Of a DNA stretch of 64,000 nt, positions 45,550-55,412 are shown piece by piece (the first letter of the stretch is position 1; every line of letters begins with the position of its first letter). A model generated the notes under the pieces. The model was given only the letters and a program-made list of their open reading frames with translations, was not told the origin of the DNA and did no database searches. The position numbers and the translations under genes were made by a program. Origin of the DNA: Prescottella sp. R16 (lineage in GTDB: Bacteria; Actinomycetota; Actinomycetes; Mycobacteriales; Mycobacteriaceae); contig NZ_CP130943.1 in the NCBI RefSeq assembly GCF_030656875.1, positions 2,790,001 through 2,854,000 on the forward strand, written 5' to 3'.

Positions 45550-47739
45550 CTACTTTCCGGGCTCGGGGTCGCGGGGCAGGCCCAGCATCTGCTCGCCGAT
45601 GATGTTGAGCTGAACATTGGTGGTACCACCCGCGATCGACATGCACTGCGAGTTGAGGAACATCTGGGTGTCGGACGTGCGCGCCTGCTCACCGAGCAGC
45701 GAGGTGGGGCCGGCCCACTCCATCGCCACCTCCCACACCTGCTGGATGTGCTCGACCCCGAGCAGTTTCGCGATGGAGGACTCGGCACCCGGCTGCGCGC
45801 CCGTGAGCGAACGCAGTGTGGTGCGCAGGCCCAACAGTCCCCCGGACTGCGCGTCGCACAACACCTTTCCGAGTACGGTCAGCTGCTCGTCGTCCAGCCC
45901 GCCCGGCAGGTCCGCCGCCAGGTCCAGCAGCGCCTCGCCACCGGAACCGAGGGACGAGTCGTGTGAGAGCGAGACCCGCTCGTTCGCCAGGGTGGTGCGG
46001 GCCAGCTTCCAGCCGTCGCCCGGCTCGCCGACCAGACACTCGTCGGGAACGAAGACGTCGTCGAAGAACACCTCGTTGAACAGCGCCTCGCCGGTGATCT
46101 CGCGCAGCGGCCGGATGTCGAGGCCCTCGGAGTTCTTGATGTCGATCAGGAAGTACGACAGACCCTTGTGCTTGGGCACGTCGGCGTCGGTGCGGGCCAG
46201 GCAGATGCCCCAGTCGGCCTCGCGGGCCATCGACGTCCACACCTTCTGGCCGTTGAGCCGCCAACCACCCTCGACCTTGGTGGCCTTGGTGGACAGGCCC
46301 GCCAGGTCGGAGCCGGCGCCCGGCTCCGAGAACAGCTGGCACCAAAGGACGTCGCCGCGCAGCGACTGCGGCACAAAGCGCTCGAGCTGCGCCTGGTTGC
46401 CGTGCGCGATGAGGGTGGGGATCACCCAGTTGCCGATGATCATGTCGTGCGGCTTCAGCTCGGCCGCCCGCAGCTCTTCGGCGATGACGAGCTGGGTGCC
46501 GGCGTCCGCGCCCTTGCCCCAGGGCGTGGGCAGATGAGGTGCGGTGTAGCCGCGCTCGGCCAGGTAGGCCTTACACTCCGCACCCCCGAGCTCGATCGCC
46601 GGTGCCAGCTCGGCGCGCACGTCGGCGCGGATCTGCTCGGCCTCCGGGGGCAGCTCGATGCTCAGCGTCCGTCGCACGCCGTCGATGGTCAGATGCGCGA
46701 CCCGACGCTTCCAGGAAGCGGTGGAGCCGAGCAGGATTCGCAACGACTGGGCACGGCGCAGGTACAGGTGCGCGTCGTGTTCCCAGGTGTAGCCGATGCC
46801 GCCGAGGATCTGGATGGCGTCCTTGGTGACCTGGAAGGCCGCGTCGGGCGCGACGGCGCCCGCGACCGCCGCGGCCAGCGAGGCCTCGGCCGACGCCACG
46901 TCCTCGCGCAGCGCGCGAGCGGCGTCCCACGCGGTGACCCGGGCCTGCTCGGTGAGGCTGAGCATGCGGGCGGCCTTGTGCTTGACGCCCTGGAACTGGC
47001 CGATGACCCGGCCGAACTGCTGACGCACCCGGGCGTAGTCCGCCGCGGTGGTGGTGGCCCAGTCCGCGAGGCCCGCGGCCTCGGCGGAGAACAGGGTGGC
47101 GGCGATGTCGAGGACCCGCTCCGAGTCGAGCGCGAGTACGTCGCCCTCGGCGAGTTCGATTGCGTCCGCGGTGACCTCGGCGTTTCGCCGGACCACATCG
47201 TAGCTGGGCAGCTCGGTGACCTCGAGGCGGTCTCGGGAAACCACGACGAAGCCGAGCCCGCCGTTGTCCTGCGCGGCCAGCAGGAACAGATCGCCCACCT
47301 GACCGCCGAGCACGTGGCTCGACGTGCCGGACAGCGTGACCGTCGCGCCGTCGCGGTTGATCCGCAGCCCGCCCGCCTGCAGCGAGACGGCGCCGAAGAC
47401 GGTTCCGTCGGCCAGTGAAGACAGCTCCGCGGTACGACCGGCATCGTGCAGCACGGTCGAGACGACCGCGGTCGGCAGGAACGGACCGGGCACCATCGAA
47501 CGCCCGAGTTCCTCGGTGACGATGGCGAGCTCGACGAGGCCGAAGCCCGCGCCGCCGACCTCCTCGGGCAGGTGCAGGCCCAGCATGCCGAGCTCGGCGA
47601 GCGCGCCCCAGTAGGTCGGCCGCATCTCGACCTTGGCCTCGACGGCCTCCCGGAGCACGGTCGGGGTCGCGTGCCGCGCGGCCCAACCACGTACCGAATC
47701 CCGCAGCTCGCGGTCCTCGTTGTTCAGTCCAATTGTCAT
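45550..47739 (-). CDS. Tandem acyl-CoA dehydrogenase (two fused ACAD domains)
   Basis: A 729-aa protein comprising two acyl-CoA dehydrogenase domains. The first (about 1-370) has the C-terminal [20 protein letters not shown]. The second (about 375-729) has the FAD/substrate signature [17 protein letters not shown] and ends [19 protein letters not shown]. The fused form is known from mycobacterial FadE6-type enzymes of about 720-730 residues. It introduces the 2,3-double bond into the acyl-CoA. The paralogue in set A survives only as a C-terminal scar. Confidence 0.9.
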   Translation of the reverse strand: MTIGLNNEDRELRDSVRGWAARHATPTVLREAVEAKVEMRPTYWGALAELGMLGLHLPEEVGGAGFGLVELAIVTEELGRSMVPGPFLPTAVVSTVLHDAGRTAELSSLADGTVFGAVSLQAGGLRINRDGATVTLSGTSSHVLGGQVGDLFLLAAQDNGGLGFVVVSRDRLEVTELPSYDVVRRNAEVTADAIELAEGDVLALDSERVLDIAATLFSAEAAGLADWATTTAADYARVRQQFGRVIGQFQGVKHKAARMLSLTEQARVTAWDAARALREDVASAEASLAAAVAGAVAPDAAFQVTKDAIQILGGIGYTWEHDAHLYLRRAQSLRILLGSTASWKRRVAHLTIDGVRRTLSIELPPEAEQIRADVRAELAPAIELGGAECKAYLAERGYTAPHLPTPWGKGADAGTQLVIAEELRAAELKPHDMIIGNWVIPTLIAHGNQAQLERFVPQSLRGDVLWCQLFSEPGAGSDLAGLSTKATKVEGGWRLNGQKVWTSMAREADWGICLARTDADVPKHKGLSYFLIDIKNSEGLDIRPLREITGEALFNEVFFDDVFVPDECLVGEPGDGWKLARTTLANERVSLSHDSSLGSGGEALLDLAADLPGGLDDEQLTVLGKVLCDAQSGGLLGLRTTLRSLTGAQPGAESSIAKLLGVEHIQQVWEVAMEWAGPTSLLGEQARTSDTQMFLNSQCMSIAGGTTNVQLNIIGEQMLGLPRDPEPGK

Positions 47740-47813
47740 TCTGTCCTCACTTTCTAGAAGGAATTGACAAGAAGGGGGCGATGGCCGCGCGCAGGCCCGT
47801 CAACGCCGCCCAC

Positions 47814-48128
47814 TCACGTCCACCACCCGACGATTCCCGTGAACAACGCGCTGGTCAGCACCGCCGCCGTCACCCAGGCAGCAGCCGGCCGGAGCGCGTG
47901 CGCCTCCGTCACCCCTGCGGCCAGCTGCGCGCCCCGAACCCGCGCGGTGGCGACGGCGACCACCGCCGCCGCCACCGAGGCCACGCCTGGCACCGTCGCC
48001 ATGCCCCACCCGCTCACCGCGGCGCCGCGCAGCATCAGCGCGGCCAACGCGGCCGCCGCGAGCGCGGTGCGATTCCAGGCCAGCGCTGTCCGCTCCGCCT
48101 GCAACCCTGCATCCCGGACCGGCGGCAT
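47814..48128 (-). CDS. DUF202 small membrane protein
   Basis: A 104-aa protein starting MPPVRDAGLQAERTALAWNRT, the RTxLAWxRT signature of DUF202, followed by three hydrophobic segments. It overlaps the preceding DUF202 gene by one base (TGATG). Such pairs (YidH/YidG-like) are common; the function is unknown. Its place inside the catabolic operon between the sulfatase and the dehydrogenase is unusual and it may be a passenger. Confidence 0.8.
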   Translation of the reverse strand: MPPVRDAGLQAERTALAWNRTALAAAALAALMLRGAAVSGWGMATVPGVASVAAAVVAVATARVRGAQLAAGVTEAHALRPAAAWVTAAVLTSALFTGIVGWWT

Positions 48129-48472
48129 CACGAGAGCAGGACGACGCCGCCGGCGATCACGGCCACGACCACAGCCCCCACCGCGAGCACCGGGACCAAC
48201 GCCGAAGCGGGCAGCGGCTCGTCGCGACGCATCGCACGCTGCACCGACCGCCACCGCCAGTACGCACCCCCGGCCAGCACGACGGCCAGGCTCACGCAGC
48301 CGACGGCGAGCACGGTGTGCGTCCCGGCGATCCCGAGCGGCGGGGCCAGCTGGTGAATCACCACCGCCCCGGCGAGCAGGCCGAGCGCGGTCCGGATCCA
48401 CGCCAGGAACGTGCGCTCGTTGGCCAGGGTGAAGCGGTAGTCCGGCTCCCGCTAGTCGACGTCCGACAACAT
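48128..48472 (-). pseudogene. DUF202 (YidH-like) membrane protein with in-frame TAG at codon 7
   Basis: From ATG 48472, just 6 bp after the sulfatase stop, the frame reads MLSDVD, then TAG (48454-48452), then REPDYRFTLANERTFLAWIRTALG and three hydrophobic segments. The signature region directly after the TAG is perfectly typical of DUF202, so the TAG interrupts an otherwise normal 114-codon gene. Initiation from an internal GTG would lose the signature. A nonsense mutation, readthrough or sequence error are the options. Confidence 0.7.
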
Positions 48473-48478
48473 CAGTCC

Positions 48479-50707
48479 CTACTTCAACGACACGTCGACC
48501 CGGTGCAACGTCCCCGTGAAGGCGAACGGCACGCGGTAGTCCTCGCTGACCGGGGTACCGGTGTCCAGCCCGACGTTCGTGCCCTCCACGTACGACATCC
48601 GCCACGGCACTGTGCGGCTCAGGTGCTCTCGGGCGCACGGATCGCCGTCGACCCGGAGCACGGCCGTGCCGCCGAGCCCGTAGCCCTGCCCGTCCGGCTC
48701 GAACGCAACCTCGAGCCGGCGGCGACCGGCGGGCACCGGACCGTCGGAGGTGACGGTGAAGCGCACGCTGCCCAGCAGGTTGTAGTGGTACACCAGTCGC
48801 CCGCCCAGCAGGTAGAGGGCGTGGCCGCCGAACCTGCCGCCCTGACCGAAGAGTACGCCCTCGGCCCCATCGGCGGGCACCTCCACCTCCGCGGCGACCA
48901 CGAAGGACCGGTTCGCCAGGTCCGGTGCGCTGCCCGGCGGGACGCGATGGGTCCCCGGGTAGTAGGTGAACTCGTCGCTACCGCGGACCTCGCTCGGCTG
49001 CGCAGGCCCGACCCGACGACCGGTGCCGACGATGATCGGCAGCACCTGGTTGCGGGCGGCCTCGATCCAGAACAGGTCCTGCAGTTCGCGCAACCGCTCC
49101 GGGAACTGCGAGGCCAGGTCGATCGCCTGGCTGTAGTCGTCGGCGACGTGGTAGAGCTCCCAGTCGATCTCGTCGAGCTCCGGCGGCGGCATCTTGAACG
49201 CCCACGGCAGCTCGACCGGCCCGCAGGCCGCGACCCAGCCGTCGTGGTAGATCGCCCGGTTGCCGTGCAGCTCGAAGTACTGGGTGTTGCGCGCGGACTT
49301 CGCGTCCGGCTGCGCGAACGTGTAGCCCATGCTCACCCCGGCCATCGGTTGCTGCGCGACGCCGCCGACCTCGGCGGGGGCGCCGAGCCCGACCGCCTCG
49401 AGGATGGTGGGGGTGATGTCGACGACGTGGTGGAACTGGGTACGCACCCCGCCCACGTCGGCGATCCGGTCCGGGTGCGAGATCACCATGCCGTTGCGGG
49501 TGCCGCCGAAGTGCGAGGCCACCTGTTTGAACCACTTGAAGGGGGCGTCGAGCGCGTTCGCCCAGCCGACCGCGTAGTGGTTATAGTGCAGCGGTCCGCC
49601 GATCTCGTCGATATGCTCGAGCATGTTCTCCACGCTCTCCGACATCCCGTTCATGAAAAACGCCTCGTTGAGCTCGCCGTGCGGGCCGCCCTCCGCGCTG
49701 GCGCCGTTGTCGCCCTGGATGAACACCAGCAGCGTGTTGTCCAGCTCACCGAGCTCACGCAGCGCATCGACGAGGCGACCGATCTGCGCGTCGGAGAACG
49801 CGAGTGAGGCCGCGAAGACCTCCATCTGACGGGCGTAAAGGCGGCGCTCGGCGGCGGAAAGCGAGTCCCAGGCGGGGATCTCGTCGGGGCGCTCGGTCAG
49901 CAGCGTGTTCTGCGGGATCACCCCGGACGCCTTCTGCCGGGCCAGGGTCTGCTCGCGGACCGCGTCCCAACCCTGGTCGAACTGGCCGGCAAACCGCTCG
50001 ATCCACTCCCGCGGCGCGTGGTGCGGGGCGTGCGCGGCCGCCGTCGCGTAGTGCAGGAAGAACGGCTTGTCGGGCGCGGCCGACTTCTGCCGGCGGACCC
50101 AGTCGATCGCCTGATCCGCCAGGTCCGCCTCGAGGTGGTAGTCCGCGTCGCCCAGTGGCGGCTCGATCGGCCGGGTGCCCTGGTAGAGGCCCGGCGAGAA
50201 GTTGTTGGTGCCGCCGCCGAGGAATCCGTAGAAGTGCTCGAAACCGAGGCCGGTGGGCCACCGGTCGAACGGGCCGGCCGGGCCGGACTCCCAGTCGGGC
50301 ACGTTGTGACACTTGCCGATCAGGGCGGTGCCGTACCCGTTGCGGCGCAGGATCTCCGCGATCGTCGCCGCGTCCGGCGGGATCATCGTCGTGTAGCCGT
50401 CGTAGGCCATCGCGGACTCGGTGATGCGGCCGAAGCCGACGTCGTGGTGGTTGCGTCCGGTCAGCAGCGCGGCGCGGGTCGGCGAGCACATCGCGGTGGT
50501 GTGGAATTCGGTGTACCGAAGCCCGTTCTCCGCCAACGAGTCCAGCACCGGCGTGGGCACCGGACCCCCGAACGTGCTACACGTCCCGTAGCCGACGTCG
50601 TCGGTGAGGATCACGAGGACGTTCGGGGCACCGGCCGGCGCCTTCGGACGGCTCGGCCAGTCGGGCTCGTCGATGGATACCGGGATACGCCCGGGAAGGA
50701 CTGTCAT
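48479..50707 (-). CDS. Type I sulfatase (arylsulfatase/alkylsulfatase family)
   Basis: A 742-aa enzyme with the formylglycine motif CSPTRAALLTGR (Cys74), metal ligands Asp36/Asp37 in LVILTDDVGYG and GDNGAS near residue 330, and a C-terminal beta-rich domain. No signal peptide is visible, so it is likely cytosolic, as for the large (about 780-aa) mycobacterial arylsulfatases. It hydrolyses a sulfate ester to an alcohol and needs a formylglycine-generating enzyme, not found in the window. The ATG at 50707 overlaps the aldehyde dehydrogenase stop (ATGA). Confidence 0.92.
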   Translation of the reverse strand: MTVLPGRIPVSIDEPDWPSRPKAPAGAPNVLVILTDDVGYGTCSTFGGPVPTPVLDSLAENGLRYTEFHTTAMCSPTRAALLTGRNHHDVGFGRITESAMAYDGYTTMIPPDAATIAEILRRNGYGTALIGKCHNVPDWESGPAGPFDRWPTGLGFEHFYGFLGGGTNNFSPGLYQGTRPIEPPLGDADYHLEADLADQAIDWVRRQKSAAPDKPFFLHYATAAAHAPHHAPREWIERFAGQFDQGWDAVREQTLARQKASGVIPQNTLLTERPDEIPAWDSLSAAERRLYARQMEVFAASLAFSDAQIGRLVDALRELGELDNTLLVFIQGDNGASAEGGPHGELNEAFFMNGMSESVENMLEHIDEIGGPLHYNHYAVGWANALDAPFKWFKQVASHFGGTRNGMVISHPDRIADVGGVRTQFHHVVDITPTILEAVGLGAPAEVGGVAQQPMAGVSMGYTFAQPDAKSARNTQYFELHGNRAIYHDGWVAACGPVELPWAFKMPPPELDEIDWELYHVADDYSQAIDLASQFPERLRELQDLFWIEAARNQVLPIIVGTGRRVGPAQPSEVRGSDEFTYYPGTHRVPPGSAPDLANRSFVVAAEVEVPADGAEGVLFGQGGRFGGHALYLLGGRLVYHYNLLGSVRFTVTSDGPVPAGRRRLEVAFEPDGQGYGLGGTAVLRVDGDPCAREHLSRTVPWRMSYVEGTNVGLDTGTPVSEDYRVPFAFTGTLHRVDVSLK

Positions 50708-52074
50708 GACGTGTGCTTTACGCTGACCACGCGAATCTGGAGGAAGTCCTCGACGCCCGCTGCGCCGCCCTCGCGGCCGAAGCCGCTGGACTTCACGCCG
50801 CCGAACGGCAACTCGACCTCGAGCGCGTTGTGCTGGTTCACCCACACCGATCCGGCGTCGATTCGCTCGGCGACCGCGGTGGCGGCGGCCTCGTCGGCTC
50901 CCCACACCGAGGCGCCGAGGCCGAACTCCTGGGCGTTGATCGTGGCGATCACCTCGTCGAGGTCGCGGTAGGCGACCACCGGGAACACCGGTCCGAACTG
51001 CTCCAGGGCCACCAGCTCGGCCGAGTCGTCGAGGTCGCGGACCAGCGTCGGCTCGAGGAAGTAGCCGGGCAGCTCGGTGCCGCGGCCGCCGCCCATCACG
51101 ACGGTGGCGCCGCCGGAGACCGCCTTGTCCAGCAGGGACTGCACGAAGTCGAGCTGCGCCTTGTTGTGCAGCGGCCCCATCGTGGTGCCGGGCGCGAGCC
51201 CGTCGCCAACCGACTTCGCCGCCATCAGCCCCGCGAAGATCTCACAGAACTCGTCAACTTTGTCGGCGGGCACGTACGCCCGCTTCGGCGCGACACACAT
51301 CTGACCGGCGTTGAAGAACGCCGAGTTCGCTAGGTAGGCAGCGGTGTACGCGAGATCGGCGTCCCCCAGCACAATGGCCGGGTCGTTGCCGCCGAGCTCG
51401 AGGGTGACGGGCGTGATGACCTCGGCGGCCTGCTTCATGATCAGCTTGCCGACACCGGTCGACCCGGTGAAGGACACCTTGCGGACCAGCGAGTGCTCGA
51501 CGAGCGCCTTGCCGATGTCCGGTCCGCCGTGCACGACCTGGATGACGCCTTCGGGCAGGATAGCCTTGAGGATGTCAACGACCTTGTCCACCACCAGCGA
51601 CACCGACTCGGCGGGCTTTATCACGACGGTGTTGCCCGCGGCCAGAGCGGGCGCGATCTTGGCGATGGTCAGGAACACCGGAAAGTTCCACGGCACGATC
51701 GCCGCGACGACGCCGAGCGGCACCCGCTGCACACGTGCGGTCCGGCCGGCTACATCGGGGCCGAGTTCCTCGTCCGCCCAGTAGATCCGGGACGCGTGCG
51801 CGAAGGCCTTCGCCGAGATCCAAACCTCACCCGACGCCTCGGTCGCCGTCTTGCCCTGCTCAGCGACCAGCAACGGCACGATCTGCGCGCTCTTGCGCAT
51901 CATCTCGAGCGCGCAGGCACGCAGCAGCCCCTGTCGGTACCCACGGTCGGTTTTCCAGGTGGCAAATGCGGTGTCCGCGTCACGGATCGCCTGATCGAGC
52001 TCACCGGTGGAGGTGACGCGAACACGGCCGATCTCCTGCAGCGTGGCCGGGTTGATCGAGATGAGTTCGTTCAT
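50704..52074 (-). CDS. NAD(P)-dependent aldehyde dehydrogenase, set B
   Basis: A 456-aa enzyme of the ALDH superfamily. It has IVPWNFPV near residue 138, the cofactor motif FTGSTGVGK, catalytic Glu in LELGGND and catalytic Cys in FFNAGQMCVAP. It oxidises an aldehyde to the acid that the synthetase can activate. The start is taken at ATG 52074 (MNELISINPATLQ); an ATG at 52095 is equally open with AGGAAG upstream. The paralogue in set A is a pseudogene. Confidence 0.92.
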   Translation of the reverse strand: MNELISINPATLQEIGRVRVTSTGELDQAIRDADTAFATWKTDRGYRQGLLRACALEMMRKSAQIVPLLVAEQGKTATEASGEVWISAKAFAHASRIYWADEELGPDVAGRTARVQRVPLGVVAAIVPWNFPVFLTIAKIAPALAAGNTVVIKPAESVSLVVDKVVDILKAILPEGVIQVVHGGPDIGKALVEHSLVRKVSFTGSTGVGKLIMKQAAEVITPVTLELGGNDPAIVLGDADLAYTAAYLANSAFFNAGQMCVAPKRAYVPADKVDEFCEIFAGLMAAKSVGDGLAPGTTMGPLHNKAQLDFVQSLLDKAVSGGATVVMGGGRGTELPGYFLEPTLVRDLDDSAELVALEQFGPVFPVVAYRDLDEVIATINAQEFGLGASVWGADEAAATAVAERIDAGSVWVNQHNALEVELPFGGVKSSGFGREGGAAGVEDFLQIRVVSVKHTS

Positions 52075-52104
52075 TGTCTGCTCTCTTGTCGTCATCGTCG
52101 CTTC

Positions 52105-52917
52105 CTAACCCTGCGCTGCCGCGGCCATGGCCGGTGCGATGTAGTTGCGGAAAACCATTGCGCCCATGGCGCCGTCGACGGGCAGGTCCGCTCCGCTGAT
52201 CCAGCTGGCCGCGTCCGAGACGAGGAAGACCAGCGCGTCTGCCACCTCTTCGGGCTTGGCGTGCCGACCTGTCCACATCGCGGTGCCGTTGATGCTCTCC
52301 TCACCCAGGGTGGTGATGAAGTCCGCCAGCAGCGGGGTTCCGACGGTGCCGGGCGAGACGCTGTTCGAGCGCATGCCGATCTGACGACCGTCCACCGCCA
52401 TGTTGCCGGCATTGACGATCGAGATCTCCTTCGACAGGTCGTAGCACTTGGTGTCGAGTTCCGGGTAGTCCGCGAAGGTGTCCAGTGCAGCGTCCCAGTC
52501 GTCGATCGCCAGGAACTCGTTGATGGCAGCGAAGTTCTGCGCCCAGCCGAGGCCGGTCAGCGACGCGGTGGTCACCACGACCGGGTCACCGGCGAACTTC
52601 GGCACAAGCAGCCGGGTAAGGTCCCGCGGGGCCAGCGAGTTGATGGACAGGACCGTGCGCCACGGCAGGGTGCCCGCCACGCCGGCATTGTTGATCAGCG
52701 CGTCGATCGGGCCCTCGACGGCGTCGGCGATCGCCTTGACACCCGCGTAGGTCGACAGATCGCCGATGATCATCGTCGACACGGCGTCGTCGATACTGGC
52801 GACGCGATCGACACCGATCACCGTCGCACCCCGATCGGCCAGCTTGCGCGCCGCGCACGCGCCGATACCGGACGCACACCCGGTGACCACGACCGTCTTG
52901 TTGGCAAAATCATTCAT
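52105..52917 (-). CDS. Short-chain dehydrogenase/reductase
   Basis: A 270-aa classical SDR. It has the cofactor motif TGCASGIG near residue 13, NNAG, catalytic Ser in VVTTASLTG and YxxxK as YDLSK near residue 159. The long insertion before the Tyr and the general pattern recall 3-alpha-hydroxysteroid dehydrogenase-type SDRs. In this operon it could oxidise the 3-hydroxyacyl-CoA made by the hydratase, or an alcohol released by the sulfatase. It has no counterpart left in set A. Confidence 0.87.
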   Translation of the reverse strand: MNDFANKTVVVTGCASGIGACAARKLADRGATVIGVDRVASIDDAVSTMIIGDLSTYAGVKAIADAVEGPIDALINNAGVAGTLPWRTVLSINSLAPRDLTRLLVPKFAGDPVVVTTASLTGLGWAQNFAAINEFLAIDDWDAALDTFADYPELDTKCYDLSKEISIVNAGNMAVDGRQIGMRSNSVSPGTVGTPLLADFITTLGEESINGTAMWTGRHAKPEEVADALVFLVSDAASWISGADLPVDGAMGAMVFRNYIAPAMAAAAQG

Positions 52918-52981
52918 GGTGAAGTTCCTTCGAGAGTATCGGTGGGGGAAGGTTTTTCAGCGCCCACTCCACTGGGTTTGA

Positions 52982-53731
52982 TTAGTGGCCACGCCACTGT
53001 GGCGCCCGCTTTTCGAAGAAGGCACTGATGCCCTCCTTCATGTCTTCGGAGGCGAGGAACGCCTCTATGGCGGTGTCCGTGGCCGTCCAGCCGAGGGCGT
53101 CCTCGGCGTCGGTGAGGGTGCGTAGCGCCCGCAGGGTCTCGCGCGCCGACATCGGCGAGGACAGGCAGACGTCCTCGGCCAGGACCAGCGCCCGCTCCAG
53201 GGCACGGCCCGCCTCCGCCAGCTCGTTCACCAGGCCCAGCTGATGGGCGCGGTCGGCGTCGAGGGTGCGGCCCGCGACGAGGAGTTCACGCGCCACGTTC
53301 GGCGGCAACGCCCGCGCGGCCCGAAAGAGAGCGCCCGAGGTCGCGACGAGACCGCGGCGGGCCTCCGGCAGCCCGAACCGGGCGGTGCTGGACGCGACGA
53401 CCATGTCGCAGGCGAGGGCGATCTCGAGTCCGCCGCCGAGAGCCGGCCCCTCGACGGCCGCGATCAGGGGGGTCTCCCGCACGCGCCGAATAATCCCGTA
53501 CTCGCCGCCACGTTCGGTCTTCAGATCGACCTCGGCACTGAGATCCGTTCCGGCGCAGAAGATCCGCTCGGTTCCGGTGATCACGCCAACCCAGAGGTCC
53601 TTGTCGTCGTCCAGCCGGTTCAGCGCGGCGTCGATGCCCTCCGCCGTCGCGCGGTCGATGGCGTTGCGCTTGGCCTCGCGGTCAAGCCGGATGACCAGCA
53701 CCCGACCGTGGCGCTCCTCAACGACAGTCAC
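52982..53731 (-). CDS. Enoyl-CoA hydratase/isomerase family protein, set B
   Basis: A 249-aa crotonase-fold protein with oxyanion segments FCAGTDLSAE and GPALGGGLEIALACD, and [13 protein letters not shown]. The GTG start (53731) overlaps the synthetase stop as GTGA, mirroring the ATGA junction in set A. It probably hydrates the enoyl-CoA made by the tandem dehydrogenase. The length equals that of the set A homologue. Confidence 0.88.
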   Translation of the reverse strand: MTVVEERHGRVLVIRLDREAKRNAIDRATAEGIDAALNRLDDDKDLWVGVITGTERIFCAGTDLSAEVDLKTERGGEYGIIRRVRETPLIAAVEGPALGGGLEIALACDMVVASSTARFGLPEARRGLVATSGALFRAARALPPNVARELLVAGRTLDADRAHQLGLVNELAEAGRALERALVLAEDVCLSSPMSARETLRALRTLTDAEDALGWTATDTAIEAFLASEDMKEGISAFFEKRAPQWRGH

Positions 53732-55329
53732 GACGCCGTGCCCTGTGAGACCGTGGCGCGGGCCCACCGGTAGTCGGCCTTGCCGGCGGGCGAGCGAACG
53801 ATCAACGGCACCACGACGATCGAGCGGGGAATCTTGTACCCGGCGATCTCACCGCGACAGTGCGCGGCGATCTCGTCGGTATCCAGATCCTCGAAGCCCT
53901 CGCGCAACTGCACGACGGCCGAAACCTGTTCCCCAAGCCGCTCGTTCGGTATTCCGGCCACCACCGCGTCCAACACCGCGGGGTGGCTCTTGACCGCCGC
54001 CTCGACCTCCTCGGGGAACACTTTCTCTCCACCGGAGTTGATGCAGACCGAGCCGCGGCCGAGCAGCACGATCGAACCATCGTCCTCGAGCCGGCCCATG
54101 TCGCCGAGCACTGACATCCGGACACCGTCGACCACCGGGAAGGTCTCCGCTGTCTTCTCCGGCTCGTTGAAGTACTCGAGCGGGACGTGACCGGTCCGCG
54201 CGAGATAGCCGCTGGCGCCGGACCCCGGCGCCAGCGGCCTGAGCTTCTCGTCTACCACCAGCATGTTCGGGTTGTTCCGGATCCGCATGGTGCCGTCATC
54301 ACCGATCTCGAGCGTGCCGTCCACTCCGGACTCGGACGCGCCGAATCCGTCCCGCAGAAACAGATTCGGCATCAGCTCGAGCAGTTGGTCTTTCGAACTG
54401 CGGGACCACAGGGCGCCACCGGAGCCGACCATCACCAACGAGCTCAGGTCGTACGAGGATCCGTGCCGGCGAATCGCATCGGTGAGCGGTCGGGCCATCG
54501 CATCGCCTACCACGGTGATGCACGACGCCTGCTCGTCCGCGATGAGTCGCAGGGCCTCGACCGGCTCGAACGCGTGCATCAAGACCTGCTTGGCACCGCT
54601 GAACAACCCGCTGAACACTGAGTACACGGCAGCGCCATGCATCAGCGGTGCCGGCAGGACGAACGTCATGGGACTGGCGTTGGCAGCCGCGGCGGCAGCC
54701 AACTCCCGACCGTCGGTGAACGGGGCACCGCTGTGATTTCCGCCGGCGAGTGCGGCCATGAAGAAATCTTCCTGACGCCACACCACGCCTTTCGGCATGC
54801 CGGTGGTGCCGCCGGTATAGATGATGAAGTGGTCGTCTTTGCTGCGCGCAGCAAAGCCTCGCGTGACTTGTTGTCCGGCGAGGGCCTCGTCGAAATCGAC
54901 GTGCGTGACGGAGGATGCCTCGACGTTGCCGGCCGGGCCGAACGTCACCAGGGTGGAGATGGCAGGGCAGGCTGGCAGTGTTGCCTCGATGACGGGCAGG
55001 AACTCACTGTCGGCGATCACGGCGACGAGCTGAGAGTTGTTGTACAGGTAGGTGAGTTCGCTTTCGGTGTAGCGGTAGTTGATGTTCACGGGCACAGCCC
55101 GAATCTTCAGGCACGCCAACATGGACTCGACGAACTGCACACTGTTGCGCATGTGGATGCCGACGTGCTCGCCTGCCCGGATCCCCCGATCGGTCAGCGC
55201 ATGCGCGAGTCGGTTCGCTCGTTGATCGAGCTGGGAGTAGGTGCGACGTTCGTCGCCGCACACGAGGGCTGCGCGGTCGGGAATCTCATCGACGACGTCT
55301 TCGAAGAGGTCTGCGAGGTTCAACGACAT
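53728..55329 (-). CDS. Acyl-CoA synthetase (AMP-forming), set B
   Basis: A 533-aa ANL-superfamily ligase. It has P-loop IIYTGGTTGMPKGV, DGFGASESG, the GRGSVCINSGGEKVFPEEV hinge and catalytic Lys in SPAGKADYRWA. It has the same length as set A and most residues are shared. It starts 83 bp after the nitroreductase gene. It activates the acid produced by the aldehyde dehydrogenase. Confidence 0.9.
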   Translation of the reverse strand: MSLNLADLFEDVVDEIPDRAALVCGDERRTYSQLDQRANRLAHALTDRGIRAGEHVGIHMRNSVQFVESMLACLKIRAVPVNINYRYTESELTYLYNNSQLVAVIADSEFLPVIEATLPACPAISTLVTFGPAGNVEASSVTHVDFDEALAGQQVTRGFAARSKDDHFIIYTGGTTGMPKGVVWRQEDFFMAALAGGNHSGAPFTDGRELAAAAAANASPMTFVLPAPLMHGAAVYSVFSGLFSGAKQVLMHAFEPVEALRLIADEQASCITVVGDAMARPLTDAIRRHGSSYDLSSLVMVGSGGALWSRSSKDQLLELMPNLFLRDGFGASESGVDGTLEIGDDGTMRIRNNPNMLVVDEKLRPLAPGSGASGYLARTGHVPLEYFNEPEKTAETFPVVDGVRMSVLGDMGRLEDDGSIVLLGRGSVCINSGGEKVFPEEVEAAVKSHPAVLDAVVAGIPNERLGEQVSAVVQLREGFEDLDTDEIAAHCRGEIAGYKIPRSIVVVPLIVRSPAGKADYRWARATVSQGTAS

Positions 55330-55412
55330 GAGAAAGATCCTTTGAAGTAATCGACGACGACGGCGGGACTGATCGCCGTCGACCGAGGTCGCGGGGGTGA
55401 CGGAACCGCGTG

